Source: Clostridiales bacterium UBA7011 (GTDB lineage: Bacteria; Bacillota; Clostridia; Oscillospirales; Butyricicoccaceae). Taken from it: DNA of 17,812 bases. This document shows, piece after piece, positions 1 to 6,797 of this stretch (position 1 is its first letter; each line of letters starts with the position of its first letter). The stretch is from NCBI GenBank assembly GCA_002449635.1, contig DJXF01000088.1, positions 1 to 17,812 of the forward strand. Direction: 5' to 3'. Below the pieces are notes generated by a model. That model was not told the DNA's origin. It made no database searches and saw only the letters and a list, made by a program, of their open reading frames with translations. Both the position numbers and the translations under genes were made by a program.

Positions 1-174
1 CCCATCCTTTGTAAAGGCGTCAGGTCCCATTGACTGATACTTGCTGATCCATCTTTGAAAACTTGCAAGCGCGATCCCTAATCGATCTGCAATTGCCTGT
101 TGTGATGTCTGTCCGTCCAGATACTCAAGCACAGCGTTGATGACGACATCTGGCTCATATTTACTTCTTCTCAT
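1..174 (-). CDS. IS3-type transposase OrfA, N-terminal part (partial)
   Basis: The minus strand encodes 58 residues from an ATG at 174-172 and stays open to the window edge. The protein starts MRRSKYEPDV and carries a helix-turn-helix with QQAIADRLGIALASFQRWI at about residues 25-43, followed by YQSMGPDAF. This is the layout of the DNA-binding N-terminus of IS3-family (IS150-like) OrfA, which binds the IS ends and is normally joined to the OrfB DDE integrase by frameshifting. The ribosome binding site GGAAGGGAG lies 9 bases upstream of the ATG, inside an inverted repeat described separately. The family call rests on the HTH and the length pattern only, because the catalytic part is outside the window. 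Confidence 0.75.
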   Translation of the reverse strand, partial: MRRSKYEPDVVINAVLEYLDGQTSQQAIADRLGIALASFQRWISKYQSMGPDAFTKDG

Positions 175-179
175 AGAAA

Positions 180-240
180 ATGCTCCCTTCCCAGCAGCAA
201 GCTTTTTGTTTTTTTCGCTTGTTTACCTGGAAGGGAGCAT
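180..240 (-). promoter_or_regulatory. Hairpin sequestering the transposase ribosome binding site
   Basis: ATGCTCCCTTCC at 180-191 and GGAAGGGAGCAT at 229-240 form a perfect 12-bp inverted repeat, extendable by two pairs if one base bulges. Read on the minus strand, the second arm contains the transposase Shine-Dalgarno GGAAGGGAG. A transcript entering the IS from outside would include both arms and hide the ribosome binding site. A transcript started between the arms would not. Protection from read-through of this kind is known for IS10 and IS50; its use here is inference. Confidence 0.55.
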
Positions 241-275
241 ATCACTTTTTGAGACAGCCCCTGTTTTGTATTCTG

Positions 276-1439
276 TTATTCCTCCGATGCCATGCCGGCG
301 GCAACCGGTTCGTCAAACTGAATGCTCACACCGTTCACTTCTACGTCATCTTCTGCGCGGATGAGAATGTATCGAATGCCGTCAATCGTCCTGGTCTGCA
401 CGAGGTCGCGCGCCTCCGGTTTGACCTGAATGGTCACATTGGACGACTTCACCTCAAAGCGGCGGTTGTCTATGATATTGCGCGGACTGACCGGCATATC
501 CTCGCCGAACGCAGCGTCAAATTGTTCGTTAAAAGCATCCAGATGTTCTTCGGAAACGCCGCAGTCCTCAAGGACCTCTTCTACCGCACTGCGGTGGATG
601 AGCAGCGGCTCCGGCACTTTGCTTTCCTTGTGCATCTGAATCATATCGCTGAGCTGTTCATGTACTGTCTGCACGACCTCCATGCTGCATTCGTTTTCCA
701 GCGAACGCGAGAGCACAGACTCAAAGGTGCGCTTCTGCTCGGCGGCAGGCTGCGGAACTGCTGTGTGGAAAATGGTATCGATGAAAGCTTCGTGTGCGTC
801 ATCTGTGCTTTTGGTGTAGCACAGCGCGTTGTACAAATTGGTCCTGCGGTCATCAAAGGCAGGGAAAAGAAAACCGAGCTGCGGGGGAGAGACCAGCCAG
901 TCGCCGGAAATGGTGCAGAAGGCCTGCTGCTGATAGTCGTAGCCGAGACCGGGCTTGCTTTTTTTTACCGGACAGATGCTGCAAATCAGGTGAGAAAAGA
1001 CATCGTCCGAACCGTCTTCCAGATCCAGATCATCTCTGCCGCGGTATGGCACGTCGTAGGCGCTGTGTGCAATCAGAATGAGATAATTCTCATCAAAGGA
1101 AACACAGGAAATAACCTTGTTGTAAAACGTCTGAAGCGCATCGCTGTCCTCCAGCGCACTGCTGCGCAGCTTCATCAGCAGTGCATGCTCCTCGCCGTTC
1201 ATCACCTGTTCATTGCGGAATGCGATGTCACGCAGATTTTTGCCCAGCGTGCCCGAAAGACTTTTTTTGAGCAGGCTGAGATATGCCTCGGTTTCCTCCT
1301 GTGTGGTGAGCCCGAGCGACTGCTCAAAGGTCGAGACAATGGTGCGGTTTTCATTGACATAGCAGCCATATACTTTCGCGATTCCGGTGCGGTCCGGACG
1401 GAGCTGACGGCGCAGCTCAGCGATTTCCTTTTCAATCAT
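276..1439 (-). CDS. DUF4317 family protein
   Basis: This 387-residue protein matches the DUF4317 family, found mainly in Clostridia and without a known function. It starts MIEKEIAELRRQL, then has the family-typical GCYVNENRTIVSTFEQSL, LLKKSLSGTLGKNL and YDVPYRGRDD segments, and a central region with ICPVKKSKPGLGY. It has no signal peptide or membrane segment and is probably cytoplasmic. The ATG at 1439 is preceded by AGGAG at good spacing and by a strong promoter. The last 100 residues are acidic and look like a separate small domain. Nothing resembling a terminator is visible between its stop codon and the IS, so its transcript probably runs into the IS. It has no partner gene here that hints at a role. 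Confidence 0.85.
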   Translation of the reverse strand: MIEKEIAELRRQLRPDRTGIAKVYGCYVNENRTIVSTFEQSLGLTTQEETEAYLSLLKKSLSGTLGKNLRDIAFRNEQVMNGEEHALLMKLRSSALEDSDALQTFYNKVISCVSFDENYLILIAHSAYDVPYRGRDDLDLEDGSDDVFSHLICSICPVKKSKPGLGYDYQQQAFCTISGDWLVSPPQLGFLFPAFDDRRTNLYNALCYTKSTDDAHEAFIDTIFHTAVPQPAAEQKRTFESVLSRSLENECSMEVVQTVHEQLSDMIQMHKESKVPEPLLIHRSAVEEVLEDCGVSEEHLDAFNEQFDAAFGEDMPVSPRNIIDNRRFEVKSSNVTIQVKPEARDLVQTRTIDGIRYILIRAEDDVEVNGVSIQFDEPVAAGMASEE

Positions 1440-1479
1440 AACATTTCTCCTGTTCTAGTATTGAAACCGTGCGGTTTTT

Positions 1480-1508
1480 ATTGTACCGTGTCAGAAGGGG
1501 GTTGTCAA
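1480..1508 (-). promoter_or_regulatory. Sigma-A promoter of the DUF4317 gene
   Basis: On the minus strand TTGACA (1508-1503) and TACAAT (1485-1480) are separated by exactly 17 bp, close to the sigma-A consensus. Just downstream, AAACCG-TG-CGGTTT (1464-1477) is a perfect inverted repeat covering the start of the transcript, either an operator or a small 5' hairpin. Confidence 0.75.
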
Positions 1509-1620
1509 CGACGGTGTGACATTCCGCCGACCATCCGCCTGCCCGAACGCACAGCCGTTTTATCCCGCGCGCGGCATACCAAATCATTCCGGAAATTCAA
1601 GGTGGTAATAGGTTAAAAGG

Positions 1621-1641
1621 TATGTTATACTATGAGACATA
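1621..1641 (+). promoter_or_regulatory. Extended -10 promoter with a TATGT-N11-ACATA dyad
   Basis: TG-T-TATACT (1623-1631) is an extended -10 element ahead of the flavoprotein gene; no good -35 is seen. It is embedded in TATGT (1621-1625), 11 bases, ACATA (1637-1641), a dyad that would cover the -10 and the transcription start. The same arrangement recurs at 17014-17034. Confidence 0.5.
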
Positions 1642-1692
1642 GAAAAGGCAGTGAACGGACAGCCTCCGTTCCGGTACAGGAGAGAAGAAAGG

Positions 1693-2325
1693 ATGGCGAG
1701 CACAATGAAGGTTGTTGCATTTAACGGCAGCCCGCGCAAGGGCGGAAATACGGAGCAATGTCTGAAGATGATCGAAAAAGAACTCAGTGCACAGGGCATT
1801 GAGATGGAGATCATTCAGGTTGGCAATCAGGTCAAGGGCTGTATGGCATGCTACCACTGTCTGAACACCGGTTCAGGACACTGCGTACAGAAGGATGCGG
1901 TCAACGAATGGATTGACAAAATGGTGGAGGCAGACGGCATTATTCTGGCATCCCCGGTCTATTACGGCGGCATCTCCGGCGGTATGAAATGCTTCCTCGA
2001 CCGCGCATTCCTTTCCGCGGGCAACAAGCTGCATCACAAGGTCGGTGCCGCTTTCGTCACGCTGCGCCGTTCGGGCGGACTGGAAACCTACCAGCAGCTC
2101 AACGCGTACATGAATACAATGGAAATGGTCATTGCAACCTCTGATTACTGGCAGGCAATTCATGGTCTGGATAAGGGCGAGATCATGCAGGACACAGAGG
2201 GCGTTGAGGTCATTCAGAAGCTCGGACGCAATATGGCATGGCTGATGCGCGTGATTGACGCTGCGAAGGGAAAAATTGACCCGCCGCAGACCGGTCAGCG
2301 CACGATGACGAATTTTGTTCGCTGA
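1693..2325 (+). CDS. NADPH-dependent FMN reductase / iron-sulfur flavoprotein-like
   Basis: A 210-residue flavodoxin-fold protein that should bind FMN and act as a cytoplasmic oxidoreductase. The phosphate-binding loop is NGSPRKGGNT at residues 11-20, and SPVYYGG follows as the second flavin-contact loop. Cysteines 50, 53, 56 and 64 form CX2CX2CX7C, close to the compact cluster motif of iron-sulfur flavoproteins (Isf, CX2CX2CX5C), so a [4Fe-4S] cluster is plausible. SDYWQAIHG near residue 155 is typical of this reductase group. The ATG at 1693 has AGGAG ten bases upstream and AAAGG next to it; an ATG at 1705 is an alternative. The gene is monocistronic, between its own promoter and terminator. 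The electron acceptor is unknown. Confidence 0.85.
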   Translation: MASTMKVVAFNGSPRKGGNTEQCLKMIEKELSAQGIEMEIIQVGNQVKGCMACYHCLNTGSGHCVQKDAVNEWIDKMVEADGIILASPVYYGGISGGMKCFLDRAFLSAGNKLHHKVGAAFVTLRRSGGLETYQQLNAYMNTMEMVIATSDYWQAIHGLDKGEIMQDTEGVEVIQKLGRNMAWLMRVIDAAKGKIDPPQTGQRTMTNFVR

Positions 2326-2344
2326 TCCCATTTTCCAAACGAAG

Positions 2345-2373
2345 GTGCAGTTCCTGTGAGCTGCACTTTTTTT
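2345..2373 (+). terminator. Intrinsic terminator of the flavoprotein gene
   Basis: GTGCAG (2345-2350) pairs with CTGCAC (2361-2366) around a 10-base loop, followed directly by seven T (2367-2373). It lies 20 bases past the stop codon. Confidence 0.8.
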
Positions 2374-2449
2374 GCACAAAAAGAGCTGCGAAACCGGAGC
2401 GCCCCGATTGCGCAGCATTCCCCCTGCATTCCCAAAACAAAACCCGACC

Positions 2450-2479
2450 CTGCTTTTACAAAAGCAGTCAAATGACTGC
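2450..2479 (-). terminator. Overlapping hairpins at the 3' end of tmcAL, probable terminator
   Basis: Two perfect inverted repeats share one arm: CTGCTTTT-AC-AAAAGCAG (2450-2467) and GCAGTCA-AA-TGACTGC (2464-2479). Read on the minus strand, the GCAGTCA/TGACTGC stem is followed by TTTT, just past the tmcAL stop, which fits a terminator. The second repeat offers a competing fold. Confidence 0.5.
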
Positions 2480-2483
2480 GGCA

Positions 2484-3662
2484 TTATTCCGGAGAAGTAT
2501 AAAACGGAGTCGCAGACCAGTCTGCTCCGGCGGGAGCGGGGAAGTGGTACAGGTCATCTGCTCCGAGCGTGAGCGACCACAGACGGGCAGCATCACCGGT
2601 CAGCGCACGCGCCGCCGTCGGCCGAACGATGACAGGGAGGGCACAGGTTGTCTTCATTTCGCGCAGAACAAGCCGACCGCGCGCATTGAGTGCGAGAACG
2701 GTGACAAAGGCGGGCGGAATTGCCGTCAGCTGCTGTGTCACACCGAGATAGGCGCACAGCGTCAGGCGGCGAACACGGCTGAGCGGATGACGGCGCGAAC
2801 GAACCGCCGACCAAAGCTGTTCCAGAGAACCGGCGTTTTGACACGCCTGTACAAAACGAAACTCCAGTCCTTCGGAAACACCGGGAAGCAGGCGCAGCTG
2901 TTCGGCAGACAATCTCCGGAGATAGGGCAGAACAGCAGGTTCCATGTCTGACCAGTCGTGCCGGCGCGCCGTGCGCGCAGCGGAGCGATATGCTTCCGGA
3001 AGAAGAGCGAGTGCCGGATCAATCGAACCGGCTTGAAATTGTGTGCGGATATAGGAGGCGGACGGAATACCGTCCTGCGGGATACCGTCGTGTGCAGCAC
3101 CGTGCCGGCGAACTGCGAGCGGGATCATCTCAGGGGCGAGCTGCTGCATAAAGCGGCAGTACTGCACCGCGAGCAGATCGTTGGGCGATTCGAGCAGCGA
3201 TGTGTGCTGCGGACATAATCTGTGTGCCGCGCGAATGGCCGCCAGTGCATAGCTTGTTCCGGACGAAAGCTCCGTGCGCAGAAGTTCTGCAAAGGCATCG
3301 GAACGAAGATGCGCGGCGAGCTGCGTCAGGCTGTTCTCCGTTCCGGTTTCACAGCCGAAGGACAGATGCGTGACACAGCCAAGTGCTGCTGCGAGGGACA
3401 CACCGCCATGTGCAAATCCCTCGGCAGAGGAGAGCGCTGCGGTAATCGGCAGCTCAACAACCAGATCCGGCCCATCCGCCTGCACAGCGAAGGCAGCACG
3501 GGCATATTTGTCCCACAAGGCAGGCGCACCGCGCTGCACATAATTGCCGCTCATAAGGGCAATGACAGCACAGTCGGGCAGACGACGGCGGATTTCGGCA
3601 ATCTGGGCTGCGTGACCGGCGTGAAACGGATTGTATTCAGCTATAATGGCGCAGACCTGCAT
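2484..3662 (-). CDS. tmcAL: tRNA(Met) cytidine acetate ligase TmcAL (YlbM-type nucleotidyltransferase)
   Basis: TmcAL activates acetate with ATP and transfers it to N4 of the wobble cytidine C34 of elongator tRNA-Met, giving ac4C and accurate AUG decoding. The 392-residue product has the usual length. The nucleotidyltransferase signature EYNPFHAGH is at residues 9-17 (the HxGH-type motif), followed by LMSGNYVQRG at about 36-45, the DLVVELP strand near residue 66, ESPNDLLAVQYCR around 157-169, and the ASYIR segment near residue 206. The ATG at 3662 has GGAGG four bases upstream and an extended -10 promoter. It is a single-gene unit, convergent with the flavoprotein gene. Confidence 0.92.
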   Translation of the reverse strand: MQVCAIIAEYNPFHAGHAAQIAEIRRRLPDCAVIALMSGNYVQRGAPALWDKYARAAFAVQADGPDLVVELPITAALSSAEGFAHGGVSLAAALGCVTHLSFGCETGTENSLTQLAAHLRSDAFAELLRTELSSGTSYALAAIRAAHRLCPQHTSLLESPNDLLAVQYCRFMQQLAPEMIPLAVRRHGAAHDGIPQDGIPSASYIRTQFQAGSIDPALALLPEAYRSAARTARRHDWSDMEPAVLPYLRRLSAEQLRLLPGVSEGLEFRFVQACQNAGSLEQLWSAVRSRRHPLSRVRRLTLCAYLGVTQQLTAIPPAFVTVLALNARGRLVLREMKTTCALPVIVRPTAARALTGDAARLWSLTLGADDLYHFPAPAGADWSATPFYTSPE

Positions 3663-3711
3663 AGTACCTCCAAACGTGTTGTGTCAGATTTCAAATCTTG
3701 ATTCAGATTTT

Positions 3712-3720
3712 ATTATAGCA
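3712..3720 (-). promoter_or_regulatory. Extended -10 promoter of tmcAL
   Basis: On the minus strand TGCTATAAT (3720-3712) is a perfect extended -10; no clear -35 is seen. Between it and the gene, AGATTT-C-AAATCT (3686-3698) is a near-perfect palindrome in the leader. Confidence 0.55.
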
Positions 3721-3773
3721 TAAAACAGCGGCAGCCTGCTACGGGTTTGGGGCATCAGGCGGTAATCGGAAGA

Positions 3774-3806
3774 CAGAAAAAAGCAGAACAGAGGTGCTGT
3801 CCTGCT
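3774..3806 (-). terminator. Intrinsic terminator of the ArsR-type gene
   Basis: On the minus strand AGCAGGACAG (3806-3797) pairs with CTGTTCTGCT (3791-3782) with one G-U pair around a five-base loop, followed by TTTTTT and CTGT. It lies about 55 bases past the stop of the ArsR-type gene. Confidence 0.75.
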
Positions 3807-3859
3807 TTCCGATCGTTTTTTGCCTGCACAGCGCGCAAAGAAAAGCGCAAAGTCCCGCA

Positions 3860-4222
3860 TCAGGAGGTCGGGCATGTGATCTCCGCAAGCCGTTCGATCA
3901 TGTCGTGCAGCAGTCTGGCGGCTTCGGTATCTGCAGCCTTATAATACACCTCTTTGCCGTCTCTGCGGCTGACAATCAGTCCGCTCGCCTTGAGCTGGCG
4001 CAGATGATGTGAGACCGCAGGGCTGCTCATGGCGACAATGGCGGACATATTTGTGACACACTCCTCACAGTGACAGAGCAGCCAGAAAATACGGCACCGG
4101 CTGGCGTCGCTGATTTGGCGGAACATATCAGAAACCGTCTGAAAATCGTCAATTTCCGGCAGATGTGCGATGGTATGTTCTATATTCTGCCCGTGATCGT
4201 GCGGCAATGAAATTCTCGACAT
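3860..4222 (-). CDS. ArsR/SmtB-family metal-responsive repressor (CadC-like)
   Basis: A 120-residue winged-helix repressor of the ArsR/SmtB family, expected to leave DNA when it binds a soft metal such as Cd, Pb or Zn. The recognition helix region is MSSPAVSHHLRQLKASGLIV (residues 65-84), and the wing is RRDGKEVYYKA. The metal-site helix carries LLCHCEECV with cysteines 50, 52 and 55; the CxC spacing matches the alpha-3N site of CadC (ELCVC). The N-terminus holds H8 and H10 in place of CadC's extra cysteines. The C-terminal helix has D98 and H106, but the SmtB DxH...HxxE pattern is not kept, so an alpha-5 site is uncertain. AGGAGG lies 10 bases before the ATG. It is divergent from the HMA-ATPase operon, which it probably controls. 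Confidence 0.9.
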   Translation of the reverse strand: MSRISLPHDHGQNIEHTIAHLPEIDDFQTVSDMFRQISDASRCRIFWLLCHCEECVTNMSAIVAMSSPAVSHHLRQLKASGLIVSRRDGKEVYYKAADTEAARLLHDMIERLAEITCPTS

Positions 4223-4350
4223 GTGGATGGAACCTCCTTTGTGTTTGTTATTTTATCATAAAATTTGCGCAAAAGAAACCGGAAAAGTGCGGAACGTGCC
4301 GGCATCTGCTGCTGCGCCGGAAATATTTTTGAAAAATTACAGCAATGCGG

Positions 4351-4379
4351 TTGACATTTCATCAAACAATGCGTATGAT
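4351..4379 (+). promoter_or_regulatory. Sigma-A promoter of the metal-efflux operon
   Basis: TTGACA (4351-4356) and TATGAT (4374-4379) are separated by exactly 17 bp, giving a strong promoter for the HMA protein and ATPase genes. Transcription should start near 4386, at the edge of the operator-like dyad. Confidence 0.8.
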
Positions 4380-4390
4380 ATAGATATAAT

Positions 4391-4418
4391 AATTAAACAT
4401 AAATTTAATCGTTTAATT
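4391..4418. promoter_or_regulatory. Operator-like dyad for the ArsR-type repressor
   Basis: AATTAAAC (4391-4398) and GTTTAATT (4411-4418) form an 8-bp dyad with 12 bases between them; inside it ATTAAA/TTTAAT (4392-4409) is a second, offset repeat. AT-rich inverted repeats near the start of transcription are typical ArsR/SmtB binding sites. Assignment to the neighbouring repressor is inference. Confidence 0.55.
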
Positions 4419-4444
4419 CACACGCGAATAAAGGAGAGCAAATC

Positions 4445-4663
4445 ATGAAAAAGACCTATAAGATCGAGGTAGACTGCGCGAACTGTGCCAACAAGATGGA
4501 GCTTGCGACGAAAAACACCGCAGGCGTCAAGGATGCGGTTGTGAACTTCATGACTTTGAAGATGAAGGTGGAGTTTGAAGAGGGCGCTGACCCCAAGACT
4601 GTCATGCCTGAGGTTCTGGCAAACTGCAGGAAGGTAGAGGACGACTGCGAAATCTTCTTCTGA
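4445..4663 (+). CDS. Free-standing heavy-metal-associated (HMA) domain protein
   Basis: A 72-residue ferredoxin-like HMA domain. The metal-binding loop is VDCANCANKME with C11 and C14 (CxxC), in the DCANCA form seen in the N-terminal domains of Firmicute Zn/Cd/Pb ATPases rather than the GMTCxxC form of copper chaperones. It probably delivers metal to, or regulates, the ATPase encoded next. The C-terminal end EDDCEIFF adds a third cysteine. AAAGGAGA lies before the ATG at normal spacing, directly under the strong promoter. It is encoded separately 141 bp ahead of an ATPase that itself lacks this domain. Confidence 0.9.
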   Translation: MKKTYKIEVDCANCANKMELATKNTAGVKDAVVNFMTLKMKVEFEEGADPKTVMPEVLANCRKVEDDCEIFF

Positions 4664-4804
4664 TGCGCAGACAGTTCGGGTTGGCTTTTGGCGGCAGGCG
4701 CTCTCGGGTGTGCGGCAATGGCACATGCAGGGGCGCCTGCGCTGCCGGTCAGGGGACAAAACCAACCGGCAGAGAAAGCTGACATGGAGAACAGGAGGGG
4801 CGGT

Positions 4805-6688
4805 ATGAACAGGAAACAGAAAAAGATGCTGATGCGGATTATCGCTGCAGCGCTGCTGATGATCGTGCTGCATTTTATGCCGGTCACGGGACTTCTTCGC
4901 TTTATCCTCTATCTGGTGCCGTATTTTGTCATCGGCTATGACATCCTCATCAAGGCAGCCAAGGGCATAAAAAACCGGCAGGTATTTGACGAGTGCTTTC
5001 TGATGGCGGTTGCAACAATCGGCGCGATTGCGCTTGCGCTGACTTCTGACGGCGATTATACGGAAGCCATTGCCGTCATGCTGTTTTACCAGATCGGAGA
5101 ATGGTTTCAGAGCTATGCGGTCGGCAAAAGCCGCCGCAACATCAGCGAGCTGATGGACATTCGTCCGGACTATGCAAACCTTGAGGTTGACGGCAGGCTG
5201 GAGCAGACAGATCCGGATGAGATTGAAATCGGCAGTATCATTGTGGTGCAGCCGGGCGAAAAGGTTCCGCTGGACGGTGTGATTGTGGAGGGAAATTCCA
5301 CGCTGAACACCAGTGCGCTGACCGGAGAAAGTCTCCCGCGCGAGGCCAAATGCGGCGATGAGATCATCAGCGGCTGCATCAACATGACCGGCGTGCTGAA
5401 AATTGAGACGACAAAGGAATTTGAAGAGTCGACCGTCTCGAAAATTCTCGATCTCGTGGAAAATGCAAGCTCCCGCAAATCGAAGTCGGAACATTTCATC
5501 TCGAAATTTGCGCGGTATTATACGCCTGCCGTGTGTTATGCGGCAGTGGCCCTCGCTGTTCTGCCGCCGCTGGTGCGCATGCTTGCGCTCGGGCTTGCAC
5601 CGGCATGGGGCGTCTGGATTTACCGCGCGCTGACGTTTCTCGTCATCAGCTGTCCGTGTGCGCTGGTTATCAGCATTCCGCTCAGCTTTTTCGCGGGAAT
5701 CGGCGGCGCGAGCCATGAGGGCATTCTGGTCAAGGGCTCGAATTATCTGGAGACACTGGCACAGACCAGATATGTTGTGTTTGACAAAACCGGAACACTG
5801 ACAGAGGGTGTCTTTGAAGTCAGCGGCATTCATCACAGCACAATGGAGCGCGAAAAGCTGCTTGAATATGCAGCGCTTGCCGAGAGTGCGTCTTCTCATC
5901 CGATCAGCAGGAGTCTGCAGCATGCGCATGGAAAGGAGCTTGACCGCTCCCGCGTGCGCGATGTGCAGGAAATCAGCGGAAATGGCGTGATTGCCAAAGT
6001 GGACGGTCATACCGTCGCGGCAGGAAACGACAAGCTGATGAAGCGGCTGAATATTCCGCATCTCGATTGCCATGAAGTCGGTACGATTATTCATCTGGCA
6101 GTGGATGGCGCTTATGCCGGCCATATTGTCATCGCGGACCGCATCAAGCCGCACGCGAAGGACGCAGTTTCTGCGCTCAAATCAGCCGGAATTGAAAAGA
6201 CCATTATGCTGACAGGGGATCGCCGGTCGATTGCAGAACGGGTGGCACAGACGCTCGGACTGGATGAGGTGCACAGCGAATTGCTGCCGGCAGACAAGGT
6301 GGAACTGGTCGAGACTTTGCTCAAAGCCAAACCCGGGAAGGCCAAGCTGGCCTTTGTAGGAGACGGCATCAATGATGCACCGGTGCTTTCCCGCGCGGAT
6401 ATCGGCATTGCGATGGGTGCGATGGGTTCAGACGCGGCGATTGAAGCGGCGGATGTTGTGCTGATGGACGACGATCCGATGAAAATTGCCAAGGCTATCA
6501 AAATCTCTCGCAAATGCCTGCGCATTGTCTATGAAAATATCTGGTTTGCGATTGGAATTAAGCTGATTTGTCTGTTCCTCGGAGCCATTGGCCTTGCCAA
6601 CATGTGGCTTGCAATTTTTGCGGATGTCGGCGTCATGGTCATCGCGGTCCTCAACGCGATTCGCGCATTGTTCGTCAGACATCTGTGA
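4805..6688 (+). CDS. P1B-type heavy-metal-translocating ATPase (Zn/Cd/Pb efflux)
   Basis: A 627-residue membrane ATPase that pumps soft divalent metals out of the cell. Visible motifs: TGES at 173-176 (actuator), CPC at 283-285 in the metal-binding membrane helix, DKTGT at 327-331 with D327 phosphorylated, SHP at 364-366, TGD near 470 and GDGIND at 519-524. The last two helices keep K586 and D607 in KLICLFLG and MWLAIFADVGV, which marks the P1B-2 (ZntA/CadA) group. Eight membrane segments are expected. There is no N-terminal HMA domain; the preceding gene supplies one. The ATG at 4805 has AGGAGGGG four bases upstream. A TTG at 4688 would add 39 unlikely residues. An intrinsic terminator follows. 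Confidence 0.93.
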   Translation: MNRKQKKMLMRIIAAALLMIVLHFMPVTGLLRFILYLVPYFVIGYDILIKAAKGIKNRQVFDECFLMAVATIGAIALALTSDGDYTEAIAVMLFYQIGEWFQSYAVGKSRRNISELMDIRPDYANLEVDGRLEQTDPDEIEIGSIIVVQPGEKVPLDGVIVEGNSTLNTSALTGESLPREAKCGDEIISGCINMTGVLKIETTKEFEESTVSKILDLVENASSRKSKSEHFISKFARYYTPAVCYAAVALAVLPPLVRMLALGLAPAWGVWIYRALTFLVISCPCALVISIPLSFFAGIGGASHEGILVKGSNYLETLAQTRYVVFDKTGTLTEGVFEVSGIHHSTMEREKLLEYAALAESASSHPISRSLQHAHGKELDRSRVRDVQEISGNGVIAKVDGHTVAAGNDKLMKRLNIPHLDCHEVGTIIHLAVDGAYAGHIVIADRIKPHAKDAVSALKSAGIEKTIMLTGDRRSIAERVAQTLGLDEVHSELLPADKVELVETLLKAKPGKAKLAFVGDGINDAPVLSRADIGIAMGAMGSDAAIEAADVVLMDDDPMKIAKAIKISRKCLRIVYENIWFAIGIKLICLFLGAIGLANMWLAIFADVGVMVIAVLNAIRALFVRHL

Positions 6689-6709
6689 GCAGCCGAAACG
6701 CAGTTTCAG

Positions 6710-6745
6710 CCGGTGCGGTTTTTCAGCCGCATCGGTTTTCTTTTT
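6710..6745 (+). terminator. Intrinsic terminator of the metal-efflux operon
   Basis: CCGGTGCGG (6710-6718) pairs with CCGCATCGG (6727-6735) with one G-U pair around an eight-base loop, followed by TTTTCTTTTT. The end of the U-run overlaps the -35 of the next gene. Confidence 0.85.
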
Positions 6746-6772
6746 GACAAACCGCGTGTGACCCGTTATACT
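6744..6772 (+). promoter_or_regulatory. Sigma-A promoter of the AAA/ABC-type ATPase gene
   Basis: TTGACA (6744-6749) and TATACT (6767-6772) are separated by 17 bp. The expected leader is only about 20 bases, so expression is probably set at the promoter. The -35 begins inside the U-run of the preceding terminator. Confidence 0.85.
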
Positions 6773-6797
6773 GACACAAAAAGGGGGGAGAGTCTGC

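Larger units (their letters stand above)
1..256 (-). mobile_element. End of an IS3-family-like insertion sequence (partial)
   Basis: The left edge of the window is the transposase-start end of an insertion sequence read on the minus strand. It holds the 5' part of an orfA-type transposase gene and a leader. Read on the minus strand the tip is TGTCTCAAAAAG, which would place the IS end at about 256; IS3-family ends usually begin TG. Up to seven more bases (to about 263) could belong to it. The other end and orfB lie outside the window, so family, target duplication and intactness cannot be confirmed. It sits about 20 bp past the stop codon of the DUF4317 gene and in the same orientation. Confidence 0.7.

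Noticed and set aside
180..1616. Long plus-strand open frame of 478 codons opposite the DUF4317 gene
   Set aside because: It is the antisense shadow of a gene with a clear family match, ribosome binding site and promoter on the minus strand; the plus frame has neither.
4688..4804. TTG-initiated extension adding 39 residues to the metal ATPase
   Set aside because: AGGAGGGG lies four bases before the ATG at 4805, and the extra residues (alanine-rich) match nothing in the family.
4418..6154. Long minus-strand open frame of 578 codons opposite the metal ATPase
   Set aside because: It is antisense to the ATPase, whose catalytic motifs are unmistakable; the minus frame shows no known domain.
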